This document shows, piece by piece, positions 25,801 to 36,424 of a stretch of DNA of 64,000 bases (its first letter is position 1; each line of letters begins with the position of its first letter). Position numbers and translations under genes: made by a program. Source of the stretch: Hirudo medicinalis (taxonomy: Eukaryota > Annelida > Clitellata > Hirudinida > Hirudinidae); the NCBI GenBank assembly GCA_011800805.1, contig MPNW01000102.1, positions 436,440-500,439 on the forward strand, given 5' to 3'. The notes beneath the pieces are model-generated. The model was not told the DNA's origin. It did not search any database and saw nothing but the letters and a program-made list of their open reading frames with translations.

Positions 25801-27495
25801 CAAGTTCGTTGCTGCAGCTCATATCAAGAGTCACAGCTGAAATGCTGCCCATGTCCAAGAGCTTCATGAAAACATCCCTTCTATGCTTGAGTGAGGAATT
25901 CATTTCTTCTTGCCTCAAAACATACTCATCTGGATGATACTTGGATCTAAACCTTGGTGACAAAAATTAATGACTTTAATAATGAGAACAGTAAATGAAA
26001 AGAGGCCAGTAGAATCCAAGCTTTAATAAAATGCACTCAACATCCCCATCTTACCACACAAGAGATCCAGAAATTCTTTCAACGAGTGTGGCATATCATA
26101 ACAGATCAAAACTAAAGGCCTAACTACCTTACTTTCAACCAAGCTCAAATTAAATAAAAAGCTCAAAATTGAGGATATAAGCATGTACAATCCAGGTCTT
26201 TCATGCTTCCCTGTTAAGATAGCTAGCAACACAAAGAATGTGATGAAAAGTTTTTGTCATTTCCTACAAACAGCAATTATGGCATACCATTCCTCCTCTT
26301 TATGTTGAAGAAAAAATTCTTTTATCTGCTCTTTCTTGAACTCTAGTTTATACTCATTGTAGCGCTTAAAGCTTTCTTCATCAGTAATGTTGTCATCCTG
26401 AGTGGACAAGAAGTGCTTGAATGACATCATGGGAGGCTGGGTAGGGTAATCAACTTCTGACCTGAACAGAAACAACTCTCACTCTCAGTTCACATAACAC
26501 TTTAGTAAAACAAATTATACTTCACTAGAAAAATGATACTCATTGAATCATTTACCCTTTCTGGTTCTGGATTCCAGACGAGTGAGGAAGCATGGAGATG
26601 TCACCAGAAGCTGAGCTCCACATGGGGGGAGGCGGACCATGCAACCTGGGACCGTAAGGCACGTCATAATGTGGATAACCCTCATCCCTGTTCGAAATAA
26701 ATATGACAGATTTTTGACTGCTGCAACTCGAAGAATAAAACAAGCCATAGATCAGCACCAGTCTCTCCTCATCCGTTTAGCTTGAGGACTGCTGTCATTC
26801 CTTGCAGGACTCCTTCTGTCTCTGTGACTCCTGTCTGCATCCCTTCTGTCACGGGATTGTTTTGACCATCCAGACCGACTGCAAATGCACAAGTATTTTA
26901 AATAATCACATGTCTTGAGAGTTGATTTTCATTTCCGCATAAAGAATCATCATGTTTATGTCAGACTCATTCCCTCACACCATCCATTCATCTTTGAGCC
27001 AATCTAAAAATAACTGTCATGCTTTGCTAATTTAAAGGTTGTTTAAAATAATTGTGAATTGCTTCTAAAGTTGGACTTTCAAAATCTGACTTAGTTTTTC
27101 AATAAATTAATCAATAATGTACAGACTTCAATGTGAAATAAATTCATAAAATACCTACAAACAAGAATTGTACCATGAAATAAGGGATTTTGATCCTCCT
27201 AAAACCGAATAAAAAGAACGCCAACCACAGATTGCACATGTGTCCCTACAGGCCTTTATCATGTCATTGTAATATATTGTAAACCTAGCAAGTTGTTTTC
27301 ACTGATGCTCATCTTTAATATCAGCATAGAAAAACGAGAAATTGGAGCTAAGCACATGTATAAGTTTTTGATGACTCCAATAGAGAACCTGTTCTGATCG
27401 CGACTGCGTCTTTCATCTCTTTGATCGTAGTCATTTCTTTCGTGTCGGAATTTATCGCGACTCCTCCTCTCGTATTCATCATCACTGTCAACCAT
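22806..27495 (-). CDS. SRRT: ARS2 / serrate RNA effector molecule, copy 1
   Basis: ARS2 bridges the nuclear cap-binding complex to RNA processing and decay factors. It reads from [19 protein letters not shown] (start 27493-27495) to [18 protein letters not shown] (stop 22806-22808). In order: Arg-rich N-terminus (27389-27495, about 26768-26879); [15 protein letters not shown] and [10 protein letters not shown] (about 26287-26462); [10 protein letters not shown] and [11 protein letters not shown] (about 25782-25950); acidic linker exons (about 25100-25640); RRM-like region with [19 protein letters not shown] and [18 protein letters not shown] (about 24763-24945); [19 protein letters not shown] (about 24500-24700); [20 protein letters not shown] (about 23870-24010); zinc-finger exon [19 protein letters not shown] (about 23527-23790); Pro-rich C-terminal exons. 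All regions of animal ARS2 are present, so this is the better-conserved, probably principal copy. A paralogue lies 2.3 kb upstream on the same strand. Confidence 0.95.
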
Positions 27496-29802
27496 CGTGA
27501 GCTCGTTGTCTGAAATACATCGAGAGCATTTTAAGGCCCCATCAAAATAAGCTTCAAATATAAACATCAAGGTAAGCATTTAGGTTCGCTTTGACAAGGT
27601 AAGCAAAAGCTCTCTATTGATAGTTTATCGAGTGACAGGGCTATGGGCGCCATAGTTAGTGAGCAAAATAATGATGTCATAAATTACTTTCTACAAAACT
27701 AATTAATTGTATCGAACTGAGAGGGAAGATTGGAATTTGTCTCAGGATCCAAAATAAATAAAATTATAAATGGCAGCCTACTTGCAAAATTAACAAAAGC
27801 CGCCCGACGACAAGCGAAAACAATCTGGCGATAAAAAGAATTCACGGCGATCTTTCATTACAATTATTAAATTATTAAAAAATTTCATATGCAAATATAT
27901 AAAGAGTGCCAAAAACCAAATTAAAATAAAATATTATTTATATGACAAACATTTTCTTGTCAATAGTTTCACCTTTTATCCATTTTAGATAATTGCAAAC
28001 TGATTAAAATTACCTGCAAAATATCTTTTAATTCACTCATTTACTTAATAACTAAGTTAGACACTGTTGTATATTTAATCTGTAGATTATTAAATATTGC
28101 CTTTAAATTTTCTTGTATAAAAAATATTATTGGATATATTCTACCCTGATATCCAAATAATTTAATGATTGACCAATTCGGCTTAATAAAATAGTAATGG
28201 TGATAAGTAGTAATAGTAACATCATTAACGATTTTTGCTATTATCAATCATTAATTGTCCTAATTATTTTTTCCTTATTATTCCTCAACTTAGATTATGC
28301 GAAGCTGATGTGGAATTGTTTTTCTGACATATTTTCAGTGAAATTCAATAGTCTTACTCATTAAACTGTATTTTGCTTATTTCTACAAACTCGCGATTTC
28401 TTTGTTCGCGACAAATTTTCTGACAATTCTCGAACTCCCAGAATTTGTCCACGGGAGATTAACCAAGAGTAGGGTGCACTTACTTAAGCCCTCTCCATGA
28501 TCTGACCTTTTTTTTGCTTCGTCAAGGCAATATTAATCTAATTTCTTCATTTTAGACATTTACAAAAGTCGGGGTTTAGCTTCATGGGGATCAAAATTGA
28601 TCACCCTCTCAACACTTGGATTTTAGTTTTCTGGTTCTGGTACAAACCGATAGAGGTGCAGTTCCTGAGGTGTCCATAAAAATCTGGTGGGGATGGGGAG
28701 CAGCTAGGGGTTTTATTTTATATTTTATGGGCGCCCCTGATAATTTGGTACCTCCCAGGCACGGCCACTCCCCTAGATACTCCATTGGGAGAGGGGAATG
28801 ATCTCAGCAGCTTCAAATTGATCTCCTGCTTCGGCCATAAATAACGAAAAAACAATGGAATTGTAAATTGCGATTTAATTTCAATAATTATTGAAATGAG
28901 TAGCATCCAAAACCTTCGGATTACTAAAATAGCGCCACTGGATTGCCTCCTTTTATGAATGTTTAATTCATTTGTCCAATTTTGGTAGATGTGGTGACAT
29001 TGCCATTAAAAAAAATAAGTGTTTAAATTTCTTATTCATCTTAACATTGATTTACTCCGATTAAACTCCGCCTAAATTTTGCCCCTATCGATCCGTAGTG
29101 GTGAATGTATCGATTCTACAACTAAACATCTTCATAGCATTTGAATCCTTTCTGGGAAAGTTTGGAAACAATCTAATTGGACCTTGAATGTTTAATTGAA
29201 TGAGTAGTTATGGCAATTATTTATATAGAATGGCGTCAACAGGACCCAACGGCTTACCGACCATGAAATATAGTTTAATGCTTTTATTTAATTTAGTATT
29301 TTTGATGTAATTTGTTGATTGAGATTTTGTTGTTTAACCTATTCAACGACATATTTCAATTCCCACTCAACGTCAATTATTTTTTAAACTTGCACCATTT
29401 TTACTGATTTAATTACAATAAGCTATTTAGAATATTTTTATTTATTTTTTTATTTCTTTCAACCAAAAAGAGGGTCACACGTGACCACTAACACAAATTG
29501 GAGTCGGTCAATGTAAAGTGCATAGAAATTTTAATAATTTGAAGTCATTAAATTGTTAGATATTTTGTTAGATCAGTGTTGGAAATGCAGGCTTTAAATC
29601 TACTATGGGTTGTGGAGCTGATAATATCTGGGGGCAGAGTTCCAGGGTTTCACGATGCGATTGATGAGGAAATGGAGCCTGTGAGTGGTGGAGCATTTTT
29701 CTTGACGTTATTTTCTTGATATTAGCTAATAGCGTGGAAACACTTTATTAACTTAAAACAATCGAGCATGATTTATTATATTTATTAAACCATAAATTTC
29801 CA
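27496..29802. other. Region between the two ARS2 genes
   Basis: AT-rich. It holds 5' flank of copy 1, a GC-richer segment (about 28560-28800) with GGGGCAGCTAGGGG-like and CCACTCCCCTAGATACTCC sequences resembling transposon ends, and a possible orphan first exon at 29585-29680. No other gene is supported. Confidence 0.5.
29585..29680 (+). other. Candidate orphan first exon with signal-peptide-like start
   Basis: ATG followed by a hydrophobic start (MQALNLLWVVELIISGG), then acidic residues, ending exactly at a consensus donor (CCT|GTGAGTGG) after 32 codons. No downstream + strand exon is recognisable, since the following 3.5 kb is ARS2 copy 2 on the other strand. Chance cannot be excluded. Confidence 0.25.
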
Positions 29803-32800
29803 TTAATCAATAGGTTCAGCATCATAATCGTGATAGCTTATGATTGGTCTTCTATCGACAAGATGCCTGCAGACAATAATCAACGATTAAAAATGTAAAA
29901 ATAAATACAATCGTTTCTCATCAATACTGTCTACGTTAAATATGAATTTAACAGCCACTTACCCGCTGTTTCGATCCCCAAAAGGTATATTCTGCGGATA
30001 TCTTCCTCTTCTCGGATATTGTTGATGTCCGTTGAAGCCTATCACATTAAATATTAACAAAATAATATTATTGAGCAATTGAGTGATGAAGTATTTTACT
30101 ATTATCCTTAGTTAACTTTTTGTTATATAACATTACTACTAACATGGACCATCGATTTTAAATCTTTCGTATGAATTATCAAATACAGGTTGAGGTGGCA
30201 ACGCTGAAAAGTGATGGTGGTTTGACGGATGTTCGGGCAGGCTTGGACGATTGGGATCACAAAGAAAATTATTGAAGTAGTTTATCTGAAATTTAATGTA
30301 AATTTAATTAATCGCGAATGACACACAAGATTTCCTGTTTTAACTAACCTCCTTCTTGACATCATCGATCTTATCTTCGTGCTTGCTCAAAATGTGCTTC
30401 TTGACAAACTCAGGTCCTTTGAATTTCTTTCCACTGAGAGGACACAACCATTTGTCTTTTTCAATCTCTTGGGTATTGGAAGCAATGAACTTCTCCACTT
30501 CTTCCTCTTGATTTTTCATACCAAAATCTAAAGCTTCTACACGGTTCAATACATATCTTCTATTTAAAAAGGGCTGTGTATTTGTCTCTTGCATCTTTAG
30601 ATATTTATCAACTGAAACATCGAAAATGGATTAGATGTAGTCGCTTTTATATGAGTAGGATAAAAAAAAATAAGTTTGGCATCTATAAGCTACCTTCAAA
30701 TTGAGTGAAATGTTGTTTGGCATTAACACCCCTCACATGTATGATGCCACATCTGTGAGGCATTTCGTTCTCCTGATGATATTCATAGCTTCCGTAATAG
30801 TCAATGGAGTACACGATTCTGAGGTACAACAGCAAACAATCCATTACCTATAAAAACAATCGTAATAAAATTTCGGCTTTTCACAAATCAAGTAAATTTA
30901 CAAATTACTTTTAGAAGTTCACCATCTCGATCAATTTCTATCTTAAATTCTTGATTGTGATTGTGATTGCTAACATTCCCTGAAAACATTAATTGCAGTT
31001 AATTTCCAAAGCTTTTCTTTTGATAATGACCACGAGAACACAGAAATAACCACGATGTGCAACCAACCTAAAATAGCTTCTTCGTAATCGATTTCGTCTA
31101 CAAGGAACTTTGAAGCATTTCTTAAAATTGGATTTTCATGAACAGAGCTCTGAAACATAAATTTAAAATTGTCAACGACGTCCATTACATTCAGTTTTTT
31201 TTCGATGAATTTATGTTCTAAGTGATACTAAAAATAAGGCTCACAATTTTCTGCTCCTCTTTTCCCCCTTCAGACTTCTCCCACATTTTCCACCTTTTGT
31301 CGAGGCTTTGAATGATTTTAGCTGCATGTTTGATGTCTTGTTTAGCCACTGATTTGTGTACAGATAGTCCGTTGACAGCCCTCACTCTTTGCCTCAGTTC
31401 TCTGTTGACCACCGCACCCATGTCACAGTCTCTTATCTGAAAAAGATCAAGATCGTCAGTATTTTTCATTTAAATACAATAAGGACACCTTCAATTAAAC
31501 GTAAAGAATCCAAACTCACACGTGTTTTATTAAGATGTTCACATATCTCAACAATGGCAGCATTCCCGCCAAAAGTAATCCAGCCCTTACGACTGAACCT
31601 TTTCTCAGGCTCTGGATCTTGGACATACACTCTCAAAAACCCTGGGAAATTTTGGCAGGTCTGCAAAATAATGACACACATCTAATTTCAAAACCGTCCA
31701 TAGGAATTCGATTCTTAGAGAAATCAACTTACCGATTTTATTTCACTTGCTGCGATTAGAGGGCTGATATTTTTTAGAAAAATAGATTGAATTTGTGTTT
31801 CGCTTGATTTATTATCCATGAGATTTGATGCTACAATTTTAGTTTTAAGTTTGATTGATGTTTCATTGAAATCGTTAAAACTTTACTTCATCACTTACCT
31901 AGATCGAGTAGTTTTTCAAGTTTTTCACTACAGCTTGTGTCAAGAGTCACATCCGACAATTTACCCATACTCAAAAGCTTCATGAAAACATCTCTTCGTT
32001 GCTTGAAGGAAGAATTTCTTTCTTCTTCCCTGGCTTCGTATTCTCCAGGGTAATATTTGCATTTGAACCTACAGCATAAGAAAATTAGATAAAACCAGCG
32101 TTATTAAAACCGGCGCACTTGAAGATATTTTTATCTTCGAAACAGGTGGGAGAATGCTTCAAGGGGAATTTTTAGAACGTCATTTAGCTTCGAAGTTTAT
32201 CACTTACCAATCCTCATCTTTATGCTTAAGAAAAAATTCTCTGATCTGGTCTTTGTTAAATTCCGCTAAATAAGTTTTATATCTTTGCATGCTGTCTTTC
32301 TCCGTTACATCATCTTCCAGAGTTAAAACGAAGCGTTTAAAAGTCAGTTTTGGAGGCTGCGTGGGGTAAAGAGCTTCAGGACTGCGGTGAACATCAAATT
32401 GAGTAAAACATTATCCAAATTTAGTTGATTTATAAAATGTTAACATTTCAAATCCTTGAACTTACCAAACGTACATAGATTGAGGCTGAAATGGGACTGG
32501 GAATGGAGCCACTTCGTTTCCACGCCTACAATTATATTACAATATTCGTAATTAGTATTCATCGTAAATTCAAACAATATAAAAAAATGATGGTGTTTAC
32601 CCAAAACGCCTGAGAGTTTCATTATTGTGATTGTGAGTATTAGGACCCCATTTAAAGAAATTTCTGTCATTCCTACCAAATACAAATTTTTCATAATATT
32701 TTGCATTTTAAAGTTTGATGTCAGTCGAATATAGATTTAAAATGAAAGATTTTATCAACGAAGATACAACTTCTTGGTAAAGTTGTACTTATGAAACAAA

Positions 32801-33224
32801 GATCAGAATCAAAATTGTTTCTAACCAGCTCCTTTTTTCCCTTCTGTTGTTTTGTCCTAAAAAGTCATGACGACCATGTTCAGTGTACCTAGATGAGTTA
32901 AAAAATTTATTTCTAAGGGCACTCAAACCAGATTAATAAACTTTAATCGAGCTCAGTAATTATTAAACATTTCTGGTGACAAAATAACTGTTAAAATAAT
33001 AACCTATTTCGTCTCTGATTTGACGGATTGTTAAACTTGCTTCTTCTTGCAGATCCCCTGCTGCTTCTACTTCCGCTTCTCGACTCCCTTTTAAATCTTG
33101 AAGCTTCGCGTCTAATACTTCTACTTCTACTTCTACTTCTACTTCTACTCCTACTTCTGTCGCGTTCCTCATCACTACTGCTTGAGACATCACTATTGCA
33201 GCGACCTCTGAATTTCCTTCCCAT
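29803..33224 (-). CDS. SRRT: ARS2 / SRRT paralogue, copy 2
   Basis: Second ARS2 gene, same strand and exon order as copy 1. It starts at ATG 33222-33224 (MGRKFRG), runs through a Ser/Arg dipeptide tract (about 33100-33170), [20 protein letters not shown] (about 32209-32386), [18 protein letters not shown] (about 31900-32070), [18 protein letters not shown] (about 31520-31663), [19 protein letters not shown] (about 31246-31437), [20 protein letters not shown] (about 30691-30845), zinc-finger exon [19 protein letters not shown] (about 30351-30613), and ends [17 protein letters not shown] at 29803. The N-terminus lacks the usual DSDDEYERR start. The RRM-like part is diverged ([20 protein letters not shown]), whereas two exons are nearly identical in DNA to copy 1. 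It is probably expressed, since frames and splice sites are intact; a specialised or tissue-limited role is inference. Confidence 0.92.
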
Positions 33225-34377
33225 ATTGTTGTTTTGAATTTTATTGCTCTTAGAATTTGTGACCTTTGGTTGGCTTTATAATATAGAAAAGCTGCTTTAA
33301 CTCCCATTACCAAATAAACGAATAATCATGAATAGTTTTAAATATAAATAAAAAGTTAAAAATTTATTATATTAAACAAATAGTTTAAGTAGCGGTTTGA
33401 ATAAAAATTTACAATTTAGTTTTCTTATTTAGTCTATTTTAACTTTCATTTAGGTTGAAATAGATTAAACACTATTGTGTTGTCTAATGCTTACAAATAT
33501 TTTAAAGCCAGATATTAATTCTTTAATTTCTAGTGGTACCCATTCAAATGGCAGCGACTTCCCCCGCAAGAAAATCAAAATGGGCTCTTTGAAGCTCCTT
33601 GAAGGGTTGCGTGTAACTTACGAAAAAATCATAATGCACGACAAAATTAGATTATGAGCAAGTGCCCGCACGTTACAAAATATTATAATTTTACAATCAT
33701 GACCTTTTTCTTTTTTGCCTTCCTATTACCAAATTGACATAACATAGGGGTCCGAAATTTCTGTCGGTGACGTCGGCCCTGGATAACATGAACGCATTTG
33801 TTGACTTATATTTTTTAATTTCTTTTTCCTCCTCTTTGCTGCTCCACTTAAATTGCTTGCCATGATAAATATATTAAAAAGTTTATAATTTATCTTTAAA
33901 TGAAATATAAAAATCTAATAAATTTAAGACGAAATTTTTTCAAAATGGCAAACGAGAGCTGGCGATAACCGAGAAGGCAAAAATATGAAATAAAGATACA
34001 AAGAAAGTAAATTGCTATAATGCTGTAACTCATGCTATACTAGAAGACGAAATAATGTTTATTTAATAATAATAAACTCTAACTCCAACGCCTGTCAGGT
34101 CATCACTCTCCCTCTTCACTCGCGGTCCCTCTTCAAAGTATGTCTGCTAGTCTCGTGTCATGGCACGATTGGCCAGCTTATCAGCCAATCATGTCGGGGT
34201 CAAGTGCCCGGAAATTTCTTGCCGCCCGGTTTTTAAAATATTACAATGCTTTACTGTTGTAATATTTACGTACACATACAAAAATTTGCCCCTACCTCGA
34301 TCGATTTTAAAATCATGGCTAAGCCACTGCTCTAACGTCAAAATTCTGAAGGAAAATTCATTATCCGTGATTTATTT
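33225..34377. other. Intergenic, ARS2 copy 2 to Tctex1
   Basis: AT-rich sequence with a somewhat more GC-rich patch near 34090-34240. No conserved coding or RNA feature was recognised. Confidence 0.5.
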
Positions 34378-34917
34378 TCATTCAAAATATACGGCAAAAA
34401 CTGTAGCAACTGCGTAGAAAGAACTATTGTTAAAAACTACGGATGAATAAGAATCAGTGCTTGAATTCCAAAGACATCGACTGAAGAGATGAATGCTAGG
34501 TCTGTCTTTCGAGTCGCCAATGTTGAGTATCGCCACTAGCTTATAACGTTTCGATTTCACCTTAACTTCATTCAAGATTTTTTTGGTCAGAACCAAAGAC
34601 ATTTTCTGAGCAAATTCTGAAGTATAAACAGCGTTCTCTAGCTCGGACTTCAACAAGTTATGAATAATTCTGTCTATCAACTCGCAATCAAATTTATCTT
34701 TGGGGTCAGGCACCAACTTGAAAGTATTCTCGAATATTGTTTCTCGATGATAATTGCCATAATGTGAAAGATTGTCTTTCAATGGTTCCACGAGTCTCTC
34801 TTTCATCAAACTTTTGTTGTCGTCGCTTAAGAGTTTCTTTGAATCTTGCTTCGATCCATTCTCTCGAATAGAAATTTTATCAGCCACTGATTTTTTATCC
34901 AACGTAATCCTAGACAT
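34378..34917 (-). CDS. Tctex1-domain dynein light chain (DYNLT2/5-type)
   Basis: Single-exon frame of 179 residues with ATG at 34915-34917. An unconserved, Lys/Ser-rich N-terminal extension of about 60 residues precedes a complete Tctex1 domain: FENTFKLVPDPKDKFDCELI at the start, a central helix pair, YKLVAILNIGD, SRCLWNSSTDSY, and the canonical end FYAVATVFAVYFE. Such proteins are light or accessory chains of cytoplasmic and ciliary dynein. The long N-terminus places it with the TCTEX1D/DYNLT2-DYNLT5 group rather than short DYNLT1/3. No introns are visible, so a retrogene origin is possible. It lies between ARS2 copy 2 and CLK on the same strand; no shared regulation is evident. Confidence 0.92.
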   Translation of the reverse strand: MSRITLDKKSVADKISIRENGSKQDSKKLLSDDNKSLMKERLVEPLKDNLSHYGNYHRETIFENTFKLVPDPKDKFDCELIDRIIHNLLKSELENAVYTSEFAQKMSLVLTKKILNEVKVKSKRYKLVAILNIGDSKDRPSIHLFSRCLWNSSTDSYSSVVFNNSSFYAVATVFAVYFE

Positions 34918-35639
34918 CTAAAACCTGTTTAAGACTTCTTAAGTGACAGCACATATAGAGTCCGAAAGTAAGGTCCATTGATGTAGATAACCATGACAAC
35001 GTAAACAACTAGAACTATGGCAATACAAATGATTCATCAAAATTGTTATTCATTTCAATGTAGTCACTTTAAATTAAAGTTGTGATTGTTAGTTTATTAA
35101 TTTTGTTAATATTTTTGAACTATATAAAAAAAAGTCAAACTGTCTTTAGCAGAACAATTCAGCATTAAAATTTTAAAATTTGGATGTCACTAACCAAATG
35201 TTTAAAAAAAAGTCAGAAGATTGAAAACAGGCAACGCGACAACCAATCTCAAATGATTGCTTATTTCACGAAAAAGACGGGTGGACCTCCTTTCCGTGGC
35301 ATGAAGGACGTGCCCACAGAGCGATGACTTCTGTCTTTTATTATTTAAAACGAAACGTGGTCTTATGTTTCCCATCAATCCTCAACTTAGAGACATGAAT
35401 AGGTTAGGAACCTATGTTTATAATGATATGATTATTGATCTCCAGCAACCTTGATAAGGATCAAAGATTGTTCTTTGATTGTCTATATTATATTATTATA
35501 ACAGGTTACTTAATAGCAATATTTTGCTTCTGAAGGCAAATTTAACTGGAGAATCTAAAATTAAATAATTTGCCTTTCTAGGCAAAATAATTCCTAAATT
35601 ATGTTTTATGTTAAATTCAACCAATATCAAAAGTTGACA

Positions 35640-35755
35640 AAAAAAATCAGATGCAGACTAACTGATGAAAATCTCTCCAACCAACTACGAACTGCTACTT
35701 CAAACATTCAAGATCTGTGTCATGAGGTGGCAGATTTAATTAAATGTAGCTTATA
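35640..35755 (+). pseudogene. Probable hAT-type transposase C-terminal remnant
   Basis: A short frame reads CRLTDENLSNQLRTATSNIQ and continues to a stop near 35755. The pattern RLTDExLxxxLRxATSxI is typical of the end of ZBED/GTF2I-like hAT transposases. There is no upstream domain and the fragment is short, so this is tentative. The rest of 34918-36424 is AT-rich intergenic sequence with nothing else supported. Confidence 0.35.
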
Positions 35756-36424
35756 AAATGTAGACTAACAGTTGTAAATTAATTTCATAAACAAAAACTT
35801 ATTTTATTTTTCATTTTTTAATGTAATAGATATTCATAATGAAATTAATCGTTCCCATAAAAAATATTTACTGAATAAAATCAATGTTAACTCATTTTCT
35901 GATGTAAATACATTGGCAAAAAAATGGCTCTCTATTAAGACAGGTTGCCCATCCTTGCCCTAGCCATTCAGCTACTGATGCCCAGGTTCCAACAATCTAC
36001 ATAAATGCAACAAATCCATCTGACATCCCTGTCATATCCCTATGACAATCATCAAGGGAGAAGATTAGATGACTCCACAATTTCATATCCATTCAAAATG
36101 AAATCGATGCATGATCCTACCACAAAAATTGCTGTTGAGTGGCACACCTCACAACAATTATAAAGTGCCTTATTTTGTAGAAGTCCAATACAATGATAAA
36201 TTCACAATGTTAATGAAGCCATCTTTATTCAGGACAAAACATTTTCATCATGCTACTGCACACAAATCTACATGCACAAGATTACAATGAGGCCAACAAA
36301 GTTTCATTTGTCCAATTGCAATAAAGGTAACTTTAAATTTCAATAAATGATTTGTTTAAAAACTTCAAGACAGTGATAAATAAATGTCCATGCAATTGCT
36401 TTGTATATGTTTTAACAATTTTAA

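Noticed and set aside
25570..25869. 99-codon plus-strand frame
   Set aside because: Antisense to ARS2 copy 1 exons.
33028..33237. Plus-strand polyleucine frame
   Set aside because: Antisense reading of the Arg/Ser-coding exon of ARS2 copy 2.
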